A stretch of 55,617 nucleotides of DNA from Vacuolonema iberomarrocanum LEGE 07170 (GCA_015207365.1 JADEXA010000050.1:1-55617); one strand, 5' to 3'; counted from the first letter of the stretch, positions 18,012-30,102 are shown. The notes: generated by a model from the sequence alone, not told the origin. Made by a program: numbers and translations.

Positions 18012-18442
18012 CTATCTCTTTTTCTAAGAAGGCTTCGAGGTTGGGCAACGCTTCTAGGGTTTCAATCTTGCCAACATAGCTAAGCGCGTAACGCTATAGA
18101 TGGCACCTCTTCCAGGATGAACAACTCCTATCCCCCAGCGATCACGCCTGCGATCGCCCAATCGATCGCATCTAGACTCCTGTGCTCTTGGACATTGGGA
18201 TTTCCTCCACAAGGTGGGAGCAATGGGGGGCAATCTTCCTCTTTACTGCAACAAATAAGGCATCTATCTTGAGCTAAGACAGGTTGAGCCAAAGCATCGT
18301 TCAAATTTTGCTCCAGGCTCCTTAAATCGCTGTGTCGCTACATTTGCTGTGTCGCTTTTGTCACGATTCCCGCCCGTCTCCCGTTTCCCAAGGCGCGATC
18401 GTCAGTTTTACCCCCGAACTGTCTGTGAGACCCCCTGCCAGA
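18012..18442. other. Intergenic region
   Basis: I see no gene or structured element. HIP1-type sites occur near 18140-18165. The frame of the next gene extends upstream to 18332 but the residues before 18443 look non-coding. Confidence 0.5.
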
Positions 18443-19624
18443 ATGGACATTGATCATCTCCACTTTTATGTCAAAGATGCCCAACAACTACGCAACTGGT
18501 TAGTCCAGCGGATGGGCTTTACAGCCCTGGCGAGCCAGATAAACCTTGGCCAAGATACCCAGGTTGAACTGGTGGGCCAGGGAGCAGTGCGGTTTTTGCT
18601 ATCGTCGGCGCGATCGCCCGCCAGCCCAGTCGCTCGCTATCTCAAGCAGCACCCACCCGGTGTCGTCGACATTGCTCTGCGCGTGAGTGGGTTAGTCCAG
18701 TGGTGGAAGCAGTTCCTGGCCCACCACCCACCATCGCCTCTAGCGGCATCCTCGGACACCCTACATACCAGTGAGCTACAGCATCAGGAAGAGTTGGTGT
18801 GGGGCACTATTACGCTTACTGATACCCTCCGCCATACGTTAATTGAGCGTCCCCAGGCTGGCTCGTCAGACTTCGCCTTCCCCAACCTCACCCTGACGCC
18901 CTCCGCACCCATTGATCTCCCTTCATGGCAGCTAAAGCCGCCTCTCAATCAGATCGACCATGTTGTGCTGAATGTGCCAAAAGGTTGGCTGTCCAAGCTC
19001 AGCGATTGGTACGCTAGATTTTTTGGGTTTCAGAAAAAGCAATCCTTTCGTATCAAAACCCCCCATTCCGGACTGCGGAGTGTGGTAATGCAGGATCCAA
19101 CAGGTGCCATCCAGATCCCTATCAATGAGCCGACGACTGTAAATTCACAAATTCAGGAATTTCTGGACTACAACAGCGGCGCAGGGGTGCAGCATATTGC
19201 CCTACGCACCAGAGATGCGATCGCCACGGTTGCTCACTTGCGCCAGCGCCAAGTCCCTTTTATTACGGTTCCCAACACGTACTACGCGTCTCTGATGCAA
19301 CGAGAAGGGTGCCATTTGACAGAAGCAGCCGTAGAGGCGATCGCCCTTCAGCAATTGCTGGTCGATTGGCAACCCACCGATCCGCAGGCGCTCTTACTGC
19401 AAACCTTTACTCAACCGATCTTTGCAGAACCCACGCTGTTCTTTGAGATCATCGAGCGTCAGACAACATCCCAGCCGCTCTATCCCATTTCGATCGTTGA
19501 TGAACCGATTCAAGCGCAACAACTTTCCCCGGTTCAAGGGTTTGGAGAACGAAACTTCCAGGCATTGTTCGAGGCGATCGAACAGGAGCAAATCCACCGG
19601 GGTAATCTACAGTCCTCTTGCTGA
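18443..19624 (+). CDS. hppD: 4-Hydroxyphenylpyruvate dioxygenase-like protein
   Basis: Converts 4-hydroxyphenylpyruvate to homogentisate, the precursor of tocopherol in cyanobacteria. 393 residues from the ATG at 18443. Two glyoxalase/VOC halves: N-terminal MDIDHLHFYVKDAQQLRNWL, and C-terminal QIDHVVLNVPKG with iron ligands His173, His251 (GVQHIALRTRD) and Glu335 (LFFEIIERQ). The C-terminal helix GFGERNFQALFEAIEQEQ closes the active site. The usual family tail is intact. The substrate call relies on these motifs; a hydroxymandelate synthase-like activity cannot be fully excluded. Confidence 0.9.
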   Translation: MDIDHLHFYVKDAQQLRNWLVQRMGFTALASQINLGQDTQVELVGQGAVRFLLSSARSPASPVARYLKQHPPGVVDIALRVSGLVQWWKQFLAHHPPSPLAASSDTLHTSELQHQEELVWGTITLTDTLRHTLIERPQAGSSDFAFPNLTLTPSAPIDLPSWQLKPPLNQIDHVVLNVPKGWLSKLSDWYARFFGFQKKQSFRIKTPHSGLRSVVMQDPTGAIQIPINEPTTVNSQIQEFLDYNSGAGVQHIALRTRDAIATVAHLRQRQVPFITVPNTYYASLMQREGCHLTEAAVEAIALQQLLVDWQPTDPQALLLQTFTQPIFAEPTLFFEIIERQTTSQPLYPISIVDEPIQAQQLSPVQGFGERNFQALFEAIEQEQIHRGNLQSSC

Positions 19625-19643
19625 ATCGCAAACTCTCTCTATA

Positions 19644-19686
19644 ATTGTCTGTGAAATGGATGCGGAGCAAGCATTTCACAGACAAT
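19644..19686. terminator. Inverted repeat downstream of the dioxygenase
   Basis: ATTGTCTGTGAAATG and CATTTCACAGACAAT form a perfect 15-bp stem with a 13-nt loop, 20 bp after the stop codon. No T-run is obvious. It may be a terminator or the core of a small mobile hairpin. Confidence 0.55.
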
Positions 19687-19824
19687 ATAATTTAGTATCA
19701 GGCACACAGTAAAAAGAGGCTCAGCCTCAACCGACTAGCCTCTAGTATTTTATTTCCAGCACCATCCATGATAGTGGCTACTCGCAGACTCATGCTGCCA
19801 ACAGCCAGGGGAAATCCAAAACAC

Positions 19825-20253
19825 TCAACGCTTGCGCATTTCGCGCGCCATGTTGCGGAACATATCCATACTGCTATCAGCTTTGCGCTCCTCTTGCTTT
19901 GCGGAAGAACCACTGGCAAAACTTGTATTGCTGCTGCTAGCTCCATTGCTGCTCATGCCATTCATAGCAGCGGGCTGCCACTGATCGGTAGAACCATCCT
20001 CTAACTTAGGGGTTATTGGGCTGTCGGCATCATTCATCTTGCCCATCGCGGACACCGAATCCGTTTGCTCAAACTCCGCCTTATTACTAAATGTTTTTGG
20101 GAATTTGTGCTTGATCGTCTTGGACGTGCGCATGTAGTCGATGTCGCCATAGGTCTTGGCGGAATCCGAATCTAGGAAATACGCTTCCTGCTTCTGCTTC
20201 GGGGTTCCATCCGGGTTTTTCTTGCCACCAAAAAAGCTAAAAAGTCCTGCCAT
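19825..20253 (-). CDS. Hypothetical protein, Ser/Lys-rich, 142 aa
   Basis: Starts MAGLFSFFGGKKNPDGTPKQ, continues with FLDSDSAKTYGDIDYMRTSK, then a low-complexity Ser/Asn/Gly linker (residues 98-120) and a basic C-terminal helix DMFRNMAREMRKR. No signal peptide or membrane helix. The conserved-looking head and tail separated by a variable linker suggest a small adaptor. I do not recognise its function. Confidence 0.7.
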   Translation of the reverse strand: MAGLFSFFGGKKNPDGTPKQKQEAYFLDSDSAKTYGDIDYMRTSKTIKHKFPKTFSNKAEFEQTDSVSAMGKMNDADSPITPKLEDGSTDQWQPAAMNGMSSNGASSSNTSFASGSSAKQEERKADSSMDMFRNMAREMRKR

Positions 20254-20678
20254 TGTTTTTGTAGAAATCTGAAGATACTCCTATTCATATTATGTTACAA
20301 AACTGCGTTGGACGCTAGGTTTGAGAGCTTTTGGTCAAGATATTTTTTAGGGCTTAGACGAACTTCTTCGAGAGGTTTCAGCAGAAAGGTGGGTTAGGCG
20401 ATCGCCCCTTTGCCCACAACACATCCCTTTCTCAATCTATTTTGCCTAGGCTCGAGAGATATAGATTTATGAGGATTTTCTGACTTTTTATGAGAAAGCT
20501 CATCGTCAATTCTGAGAAAGGTGCTATGTCTGAGAAAGTCCTCTGGGCCGTCCTGAAAAGTTGAACCGCCAGCCTCCTTAGGATTATGGATTAAATAAAA
20601 ACCATAATTTTTTGAGAGACGTACGGCGGTGCCGTGCGTCTCTCAAAAAATTATGGCAGGTTGATTGATTCGCGATCC
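20254..20678. other. Intergenic region with hairpin element
   Basis: Contains the hairpin at 20602-20656 and a repeated word TGAGAAAG (20491, 20511, 20531) in an A/T-rich stretch. No gene seen. Confidence 0.5.
20602..20656. repeat. Family B-related hairpin element
   Basis: CCATAATTTTTTGAGAGA, a GC-rich centre, then TCTCTCAAAAAATTATGG. The inner word AATTTTTTGA...TCAAAAAATT is shared with family B, but the outer flanks differ and the centre is CGTACGGCGGTGCCGTGCG. It also lies next to the 3' end of the M23 peptidase gene. Confidence 0.75.
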
Positions 20679-21608
20679 TTAGTGTCCAACTTCCATGCTG
20701 GGGAAAAAGCGCGTTGGATTTTCGGCCACCCAGCCCAGCTCAGAATTCCTACGAACCTCGAAGTGGAGATGGCTCACGCTGGCATCTCCGGTTTGTCCCA
20801 CAGTGCCTAGGCGATCGCCCGCCCCGACCGCTTGTCCCTGCCGCACGACAATGCTGTCTAGCTGCGCATACCGAGTTTGAATACCGCCCGCATGGTTAAT
20901 CACCACCAGATTGCCATAGTTGCCTTGCTCATCAGCAAAGGCAACGGTTCCCGCAGCGACGGCCCGTACTGGGGTTCCCACTTCAGATTGCAAATCGACC
21001 CCACTGTGAAACACAATCTGGCTCGCCATATCCACCTGCCAACCAAAGCCGAACAAAGCATTGGCTGGTTCCGGTAGGGGGTAGGTGTCCAAACTCACAC
21101 TGCTGTTCTCTGCTGGCTGAAACCCCCCCGGTGCCCAGTTCACACCAGGGATGAATGCCTCCGATGACACCGGCTGGCAACCGTTGACTTCAAACAGCAC
21201 ATCGGCCCGTATTCCATAGGTTGCAGACAGCTCTGCCCAGGTGGTTCCAGCGGGTACGTTGATGCGGATGCCATTGTAGGGAGGCACCAAGATTTCGGCA
21301 CCGACGGGGAAGCTGCCATCCCGCAACACCGGGTTCATGCCCATCAGAGTGGCGGGAATCAGATTGTACTGCTGGGCGAGAGAGACCAAGGTTTCGCCAG
21401 GAGCAATGCGATGGCGTTGAACGCGATCGAGGGCGGCATCAGGGCATAGGGATGCGTCGGTTGGCGGCGTTTGGGCGATCGCTCCGTGTGCCATGGGTCC
21501 TGTACTACCGACCAACAGCGCTAAGCATGACAGCAAGAGCCCAAGGGAATGATGAGGGTGCTTGTTGTCCGCGAACCAAAACCATGAAGAGGAAAACATA
21601 GTCAGCAT
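20679..21608 (-). CDS. LysM/M23 peptidoglycan endopeptidase
   Basis: 309 residues. An N-terminal signal/membrane segment (residues 15-45) is followed by two LysM motifs (HRIAPGETLVSLAQQYNL and INVPAGTTWAELSATYGI) that bind glycan chains, then a C-terminal lysostaphin-like M23 domain with zinc-site motifs HSGVDLQSEVGTPVRA and HLHFEVRR. Likely exported to the periplasm, acting as or regulating a murein hydrolase in growth or division. The start could be Met 1 or Met 4. Divergent from htrA. Confidence 0.92.
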   Translation of the reverse strand: MLTMFSSSWFWFADNKHPHHSLGLLLSCLALLVGSTGPMAHGAIAQTPPTDASLCPDAALDRVQRHRIAPGETLVSLAQQYNLIPATLMGMNPVLRDGSFPVGAEILVPPYNGIRINVPAGTTWAELSATYGIRADVLFEVNGCQPVSSEAFIPGVNWAPGGFQPAENSSVSLDTYPLPEPANALFGFGWQVDMASQIVFHSGVDLQSEVGTPVRAVAAGTVAFADEQGNYGNLVVINHAGGIQTRYAQLDSIVVRQGQAVGAGDRLGTVGQTGDASVSHLHFEVRRNSELGWVAENPTRFFPSMEVGH

Positions 21609-21862
21609 TACAACCGCGATGAGAGAAGGCTTAAATTATGATTATGGCGAAGATTGGGTCGATCGGATGGAGGCGATCGCCTGCCATTAAGTGTTAACAA
21701 AGTGGGTAAATCTAGAAAATCGCCGGGGAACCAAGCGCCTCCGTTACCATAAAAGAAAAGCCCATTGGTTCCGGCACCAGTATCTCCGTACATCTGCCTT
21801 AGCTTATCCGGAGAAAATGTCCAAAACCTCCACTATCCGAGCGATTTGTATATCATCAACCC

Positions 21863-23068
21863 ATGAAACATTTGGCAACTTCTCTGACCCTTCTAACTGC
21901 CGGAATCGCTGTCGGAGTCGCGGGCGGTTATGGTCTCCGCATGAGAACGGAGCCAAGCGCTCCAGCCGCGTCTGCGCCAATCGTACAGCCGTTGCTCGAT
22001 CAGTCGAGTACCGTTCTACCCAATCTACCGAGAGCTGCCGCTACCCAGAACCGTAACTTCATCGCCGATGCGGTCGAACAGGTCGGCCCTGCCGTGATCC
22101 GCATCGACTCATCCCGCGAAGTGGCCGAGGCCATGCCAGAAGACTTCGACAATAATCCTTTTTTCCGCCGCTTTTTTCCCGAAGAAATGCCTTTGCCTGA
22201 GCGCATCGAACGGGGCACGGGGTCGGGGTTCATTGTCAGCGACGATGGACATATCATTACTAATGCCCATGTGGTAGAAGGGTCAGATCTTGTGCGGGTC
22301 ACGCTGAAAGATGGGCGTGAATTTGAAGGCCAGGTTGTGGGTACGGATCCGGTTACCGATGTAGCCGCCGTCAAAATTGAGGCAACCGAGTTACCAACGG
22401 TGACGTTGGGTAGCTCGGAAGAATTGACCCCCGGACAATGGGCAATCGCCATTGGCAATCCCCTGGGGTTAGACAACACGGTCACCGCTGGCATCATCAG
22501 TGCCACAGGACGCTCTAGCTATCAGGTCGGTGTGCCCGATCGGCGCGTACGCTTCATCCAAACCGATGCCGCTATCAATCCTGGCAACTCCGGTGGCCCT
22601 CTGCTCAACGACCGGGGGGAGGTCATTGGCATCAACACCGCGATTCGCGCCAACGCCCAAGGTTTAGGGTTTGCTATTCCCATCGAGACCGCCCAGCGGA
22701 TTGCTGAGCAACTGTTTGCCAACGGTCAAGCCGAACATCCCTACCTGGGGATTCAAATGGTGGATCTATCGCCGGATGTGAAGCAACGGATTGCCGAACT
22801 GGAACAAATCAATACAGAAATCGCTGTTGATCGGGGCGTGCTCATTGTCCAGGTAATGCCCGGAACGCCCGCGGAGGAAGGCGGCTTGCAAGCCGGGGAT
22901 GTCATTGTCGGTATCAACGACACGACTATCACGACCTCCACAGGGGTGCAAGAGCAGGTCGAGCAGGTACAAGTGGGCGATCGCCTCGAAGTCACCATCA
23001 ATCGCGAAGGGGAGGAACTCACACTCACCGTGCGCCCCACGGACTTTCCGGTTGATCAAATTCGCTAA
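21863..23068 (+). CDS. HtrA/DegP-type serine protease with PDZ domain
   Basis: 401 residues. An N-terminal hydrophobic export segment (residues 1-25) is followed by a trypsin-like domain with triad His136 (TNAHVVEG), Asp166 (DPVTDVAAVK) and Ser243 (NPGNSGGPLL), then one PDZ domain (about 280-395; ends LTLTVRPTDF). This is the Hho/Deg layout of cyanobacterial periplasmic or membrane proteases that handle misfolded proteins under light and heat stress. Which of HtrA, HhoA or HhoB it represents is not decided. Confidence 0.94.
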   Translation: MKHLATSLTLLTAGIAVGVAGGYGLRMRTEPSAPAASAPIVQPLLDQSSTVLPNLPRAAATQNRNFIADAVEQVGPAVIRIDSSREVAEAMPEDFDNNPFFRRFFPEEMPLPERIERGTGSGFIVSDDGHIITNAHVVEGSDLVRVTLKDGREFEGQVVGTDPVTDVAAVKIEATELPTVTLGSSEELTPGQWAIAIGNPLGLDNTVTAGIISATGRSSYQVGVPDRRVRFIQTDAAINPGNSGGPLLNDRGEVIGINTAIRANAQGLGFAIPIETAQRIAEQLFANGQAEHPYLGIQMVDLSPDVKQRIAELEQINTEIAVDRGVLIVQVMPGTPAEEGGLQAGDVIVGINDTTITTSTGVQEQVEQVQVGDRLEVTINREGEELTLTVRPTDFPVDQIR

Positions 23069-23606
23069 TCAACGTTAGGACATAGCCCCTTGCAGGACTT
23101 ACGCATTTTGTTGATTTTGTGGCCGCGACGCGGCCACAAAATCAACAAAATGCGTAAGTCCTGCCCTTAATCGGTAACGTTAAGAAATACGTCTCCAAGG
23201 CGTCCTTCAAAGCGAAATGGGAACGCTAAAGATTAGGAAACAAGTGGATGCGAACCATCGTCCGCTCATCTCCTCATTTCAGCCGTTCGACCTATGAGCT
23301 TGCTGTCGTTATCGCCACAAACAAACGCCCCCACCTCTGGCACGACAATCAGCGCATCGCCATCACTCGCTATTAGAAGCCTGCATCCTAGCCCCACCTG
23401 AGCACCACAAAGCAAGCTCTAAATATTTGCATCGCCTGCCTTACTTGATCACTCCCATTTGTCGCTCTCGCGTATAGCAGCCGAAGGCGTCTTATCAGGG
23501 GGCTTATTGCACCTAGCTCGGTGGTTGCCGTGACGGCTCAAAGCGTTGTCACGGTATAGCCAGCGAGAGTTTTACATGTCTCATTGAATTTGGGGAAGAA
23601 ACACTC
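23069..23606. other. Intergenic region with family A element and linker-gene leader
   Basis: Contains family A copy 3 (23095-23161). The remaining 440 bp precede the phycobilisome linker gene and form a long untranslated leader or promoter region; I see no gene in it. Confidence 0.5.
23095..23161. repeat. Family A palindromic element, copy 3
   Basis: Almost perfect hairpin of 67 bp: GGACTTACGCATTTTGTTGA at the left, loop GCGACGC, and the exact reverse complement of the left end at the right. It is the most intact copy of the family. Confidence 0.88.
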
Positions 23607-24371
23607 ATGCATGACTTTGAACCCGTCACGGTTAGTCGCCGTTCTACAGTTGAAGACCGCCAGCTTGCCTTGAAACAAATCTATCGCCAAGTGCTAGAGC
23701 GTATTCCTTTTGAGTCCGAACGAGCGAGCCTGGCACAGCTAGAAAAAGATTTTCTCAAAGACAAAATTGGCGTTCGGCGGTTTTTGAAAGAGCTCGGTTG
23801 CTCAGATTTATATCTCGATTTCTTCTACTATTCGTCATCCAACGTCAAATTTCTTGAAACTTGCTTCAAGCATTTTCTGGGTCGCGCCATCAGCAGCCAT
23901 GAGGAAATGCGGCATTACGATCGCATCCTGACCCGCATGGGCGTACGCGACATGATTCGAGCCATCATGGATTCGGAAGAATACCGCAAGGCATTTGGCT
24001 GTTTTACGGTTCCCTATCCCCGTACATTGAATTGCTATGAATCTCCACGGGTATACCTAGAGTCGCAGATGATCAACGAGGAACATGTTGGGCAACGGGG
24101 CTGGTCAATGCCAACCCTCTACTGGCATCAAATGGGCTATACCTGCATCAATGGCGTTTGCCATCATCCAGAAGCCTACGAGGAGCTGAACTCGCCGCAA
24201 CCCCGTACTGCGAATACACCACGGGCTCATAACAATGCTGTTCCCACCTCTGACATACCTGTCGATGAGCTTCTCGCCCTCATTCGCACCGCTAGCCCTG
24301 CTCAAGCGCGTGAGCTGGTGGCCAATTTGACCCCCCAACAACGCCAAGCGATCCGCGCAGCGATCCACTAA
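23607..24371 (+). CDS. Phycobilisome linker-domain protein
   Basis: 254 residues. Residues 15-165 form the phycobilisome linker (PF00427-type) domain: ALKQIYRQVLERIPFESERA, LGCSDLYLDFFYYSSSNVKF, CFKHFLGRAISSHEEMRHYD, then MIRAIMDSEEYRKAFG and VPYPR. The C-terminal 50 residues are a helical region SPAQARELVANLTPQQRQAI. The N-terminus differs from classical CpcG, and there are no cpc or apc genes nearby. It could be a rod-core linker or an orphan variant attaching phycobilisomes in a special condition. Assembly role is inferred from the domain. Confidence 0.88.
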   Translation: MHDFEPVTVSRRSTVEDRQLALKQIYRQVLERIPFESERASLAQLEKDFLKDKIGVRRFLKELGCSDLYLDFFYYSSSNVKFLETCFKHFLGRAISSHEEMRHYDRILTRMGVRDMIRAIMDSEEYRKAFGCFTVPYPRTLNCYESPRVYLESQMINEEHVGQRGWSMPTLYWHQMGYTCINGVCHHPEAYEELNSPQPRTANTPRAHNNAVPTSDIPVDELLALIRTASPAQARELVANLTPQQRQAIRAAIH

Positions 24372-24396
24372 ATTGGCAGGTGCAATTAAACCTAAA

Positions 24397-24447
24397 ACCC
24401 TAAAACCCTGTGCCGCCCGCGCTGCGGGCGGCACAGGGTTTTAGGGT
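24397..24447. repeat. 51-bp perfect palindrome
   Basis: ACCCTAAAACCCTGTGCCGC, CGC GCT GCG, and the exact complement of the left half. It lies 26 bp after the phycobilisome linker stop. No T-run on the linker strand. Related in plan, not in sequence, to the other hairpin elements of the window. Confidence 0.75.
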
Positions 24448-24506
24448 CTGGTTTTTCATCATACCGAGCTACTTAGGCTGAATTCAGTACCATCGACTAT
24501 AGACAA

Positions 24507-24545
24507 ATAAAAAAAGCGGGAGGCAATGCTTGCCTTCCGCTTTTG
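24507..24545 (-). terminator. Rho-independent terminator of clpC
   Basis: On the minus strand AAAAGCGGAAGGCAA, GCA, TTGCCTCCCGCTTTT followed by T residues (TTTTTTTATTT). It is about 90 bp after the clpC stop. Confidence 0.85.
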
Positions 24546-24633
24546 TTGAATGAAATGAATGATGTCCGAATTAACGATGTCTGAATCAATTAGGGAGTAA
24601 GGGGGGCGATCGCCCCACCTCACTTCAGCTAAT

Positions 24634-27111
<2,478 letters not shown>

Positions 27112-27492
27112 GGCAGTTCATATCACCTGCTACGAGCCGGTACGCTGATTCTAGCATAGGAAAATAGCGCAATCGGCACTGCTACAACCGTAACAGCGCA
27201 GAGTGATCCCCACCCTTGACAGGGAATTGCCCGTAATTTCTTTATCAGGGCTTAACCACAAATTTCTGAAAGTTTAATTCTGGGACACAAGAGACTAGTT
27301 TCATCCCAAGGAAAGATACTGTCGGTAAGGGGGCATTCTGTCAAGAACGCAGGAAGACACTATGGAGTGGAATCAAAGGCGATCGCCCTTAGGCAGGAAT
27401 TTTTCGCCTGAACCTTGAATCAATCCTGGTCAACCCTCAACGGCACAAGCCTCTGCTCACTATGATGGCAAACCAACCCCCATCCGCGCACC
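27112..27492. other. clpC leader/promoter region
   Basis: Divergent-like leader of clpC with no ORF of interest; one HIP1 site near 27380. It follows rimI on the same strand, so clpC may be preceded by its own promoter here. Confidence 0.45.
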
Positions 27493-28092
27493 TTACCGTT
27501 GGGTGATCTGCCCCTCGCCGACTGGGCTAGTTGGCAGGGTGCGAACCAACTCCCACCCCCAGCGCTGCCGACGATCGCGCGCTGATTCCTGCCACGCCGC
27601 CAGTGATTCCACAAACTCATCCGTCTGCAAGCCTTTGCGCCAGAGAATGCACGCATCTTCCACTGGGTTCTTGTAGTAGGCTTTGCGACGTCCAGCTTCC
27701 TGAAATCCAGATTGGTGGTATATGGCGATCGCTCGCCGATTCGATGCCCGAACTTCCAGGGTGGCGCGGGTCATCTGCCGCTGCCGAGCCTGGGCGAGGA
27801 GCGCGCCTAGCAAGGTTCGCCCCAATCCCTGCCCTCGGTAGGGTTCATCAACCACCAGCACGGTGATATGCGCTTCATCCAACACCATCCACAAGCACCC
27901 CAAGCCAATCAGCGGCGTTGCGGCATGGGGGCGATCGCGTCCCTCTGTCAGTCCTAGCAGAAGTCCATTGGGGCTTTCAATCTCTCGTAAATATCCATCC
28001 GCGCTCCACATCCCTCCGAGGCAGCGACGATCCAGTTCGACCGCCGCTGTGACCTGCTCAGGGGTAAGGAGTTGGAGATATAAACGGCTCAT
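27493..28092 (-). CDS. rimI: Ribosomal-protein S18 alanine N-acetyltransferase
   Basis: 199 residues from the ATG at 28092; the open frame continues upstream without similarity. GNAT fold: LTPEQVTAAVELDRRCLGGM, the acetyl-CoA motif VDEPYRGQGLGRTLLGALLA, and ASNRRAIAIYHQSGFQEAGR at the C-terminal strand. RimI acetylates the N-terminus of S18; in this family of sequences a broader specificity is possible. A C-terminal extension of about 45 residues beyond the core is not in the family minimum. Confidence 0.85.
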   Translation of the reverse strand: MSRLYLQLLTPEQVTAAVELDRRCLGGMWSADGYLREIESPNGLLLGLTEGRDRPHAATPLIGLGCLWMVLDEAHITVLVVDEPYRGQGLGRTLLGALLAQARQRQMTRATLEVRASNRRAIAIYHQSGFQEAGRRKAYYKNPVEDACILWRKGLQTDEFVESLAAWQESARDRRQRWGWELVRTLPTSPVGEGQITQR

Positions 28093-28656
28093 ACCACATC
28101 CACTCATGCCATATCCATTGTCTTGAGACGAGCGCTCAGCGCGTGTTCGGGCGGCGAATCCCTCAAGGGAAGTCCATGGAAAGAACGGTCCCAGACAACT
28201 GTAAACTAGAAGGATTGGGATAGGGTCACGCTGCAACTTAACGAGGCAAAACTCTTAAACACAATCTGTTCTTCTGTTTCCTGGGATGGTGCATGCCGTG
28301 CATCCACACCCTGATTTGAGACTCAGGTTGCGCCAATTTTCAACCGCTTCCCATGCTGCAATCAGCTTGCAAGTCTGTTTGAGTTTAATGCATCTGAACC
28401 CGCTATCGTTTCCATCGCTATCCTCGCCTTACCAATTGCTCCTTCTCCTTATTAATTAATTGGAGTGTTTTTTGAGGTTGCAGGCGATCGCTCAAATCTG
28501 TTGACAGCGTCGTGATGGATGGGCTGGATGGATTGAACCGCCTCTATCCATTGAATCGCTTTTATCGATTGAACCCTCGTGATGGATTGAATAGGCTTGA
28601 ATTGACGACATCGCCCACTACATGTACCGATTATCGCTAGTTTCCAAGGAAGGCTC
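28093..28656. other. Intergenic region between rimI and lysA
   Basis: Divergent region. It contains one 18-bp tandem repeat (28528-28599) and a lysA ribosome site AAGGAAGG near 28650. No gene supported. Confidence 0.5.
28528..28599 (+). repeat. Four 18-bp tandem repeats in the lysA leader
   Basis: Units ATGGATTGAACCGCCTCT, ATCCATTGAATCGCTTTT, ATCGATTGAACCCTCGTG and ATGGATTGAATAGGCTTG are contiguous. The core AT(C/G)(C/G)ATTGAA is constant, the rest drifts. It ends 57 bp before the lysA start. Confidence 0.8.
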
Positions 28657-30102
28657 ATGGTATCCACCCCGATCGCAACCCCCAAAAACTCTGGTGCCCA
28701 TTATTTAGTTGAGCCCACTGCGGACGGGCGATCGCCCAATCAGTCCTTGCTGCCCCTGACCGCCAAGGTCAATGAACAGAACCACTTGGAAATTGGCGGC
28801 TGCGACGTACCAACCCTGGTCGAACAATTTCAATCACCCCTCTATATTCTGGATGAGGCAACATTGCGAGCCGCCTGCCGTCAGTATCGTGATGCCTTTC
28901 AGCGGCACTACCCAGGCGAATCGCTTGTCATCTATGCCTCCAAAGCCTGGAATTGCTTGGCCGTCTGTGCGCTGATTGCCAGTGAAGGCTTGGGTATTGA
29001 TGTCGTGTCGGGCGGTGAGCTGTTTACGGCGTTACAAGCCGGGGTCAGCCCAGCCCAAACCTATTTTCACGGTAATAATAAGTCGGCCGCGGAGTTGGAG
29101 TTAGCCATCACATCAGGCGCAACCGTTGTCGTGGACAACTGGAGCGAACTCCATCTGTTGGTTGATTTAGCGCAAGCCGGCATCTATTCCCCTGATGTGA
29201 TCACTGCGACCGAGCAGCCCAGCATTCGCATCCTGCTTCGCCTCACACCCGGGATTGAGTGCCACACCCACGATTACATCCGCACGGGTAGCATTGACAG
29301 CAAATTTGGCTTTGACCCCGAGCAACTCGAGTCCGTGTTTGCCTTTGTTCGCGATCATGCCGTCCTCAACTGTGTTGGGCTCCATGCACACATCGGCTCC
29401 CAGATTTTTGAAGTACAGCCCCACCATGACTTGGCCGGGGTATTGGTGGATTGGATGGTAAAAGCGACGGAGTATGGCTTACCCATCCAAGAGATTGATG
29501 TCGGGGGTGGGCTGGGGATCCGCTACACCGAGTCGGATGATCCCCCCAGCATCGAAGCCTGGGTGCAAGTCGTGTGCGAAGCCATGGTCAACGCCTGCAA
29601 CGAGCGGGGTGTGGCGTTGCCGCGTTTGATTTCGGAACCGGGGCGATCGCTGATTGGGTCGGCCTGCGTCACGGCTTACACCGTAGGCAGTGACAAAACG
29701 ATTCCTTCGCTGAACAAAACCTATGTCACCGTCGATGGTGGCATGTCCGATAATCCACGTCCCATCACCTACCAATCCCTTTACCGGGCAGTGGTAGCAA
29801 ATCGGATGCATGAAGCCATGACAGAAACGGTTACCGTAGCAGGCAAGCACTGCGAATCGGGTGATATTGTCATTCCCTCTGCCCAATTGCCCAAAACGAC
29901 CAGCGGTGATGTTCTGGTCGTCATGGCGACTGGAGCGTATAACTACAGCATGGCATCAAACTACAACCGCCTTCCTCGTCCAGCAGCGGTATTGGTGCAT
30001 CAGGGAGAGGCTAATATTATCTTGCAGCGCGAAACCTACGACGATCTGCTGCGGCAGGATCGCTTGCCCCATCGCTTGCAATCAGAGCAAAATAATGGCT
30101 GA
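28657..30102 (+). CDS. lysA: Diaminopimelate decarboxylase
   Basis: PLP enzyme that converts meso-DAP to lysine. 481 residues, including an N-terminal extension of about 45 residues that is normal in cyanobacteria. PLP Lys96 in VIYASKAWNC, HAHIGSQIFE, glycine-rich phosphate site DVGGGLGIRY, and CESGD with the active-site Cys at the C-terminal part. Ribosome site AAGGAAGG before the ATG. The leader carries an 18-bp tandem repeat. Confidence 0.96.
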   Translation: MVSTPIATPKNSGAHYLVEPTADGRSPNQSLLPLTAKVNEQNHLEIGGCDVPTLVEQFQSPLYILDEATLRAACRQYRDAFQRHYPGESLVIYASKAWNCLAVCALIASEGLGIDVVSGGELFTALQAGVSPAQTYFHGNNKSAAELELAITSGATVVVDNWSELHLLVDLAQAGIYSPDVITATEQPSIRILLRLTPGIECHTHDYIRTGSIDSKFGFDPEQLESVFAFVRDHAVLNCVGLHAHIGSQIFEVQPHHDLAGVLVDWMVKATEYGLPIQEIDVGGGLGIRYTESDDPPSIEAWVQVVCEAMVNACNERGVALPRLISEPGRSLIGSACVTAYTVGSDKTIPSLNKTYVTVDGGMSDNPRPITYQSLYRAVVANRMHEAMTETVTVAGKHCESGDIVIPSAQLPKTTSGDVLVVMATGAYNYSMASNYNRLPRPAAVLVHQGEANIILQRETYDDLLRQDRLPHRLQSEQNNG

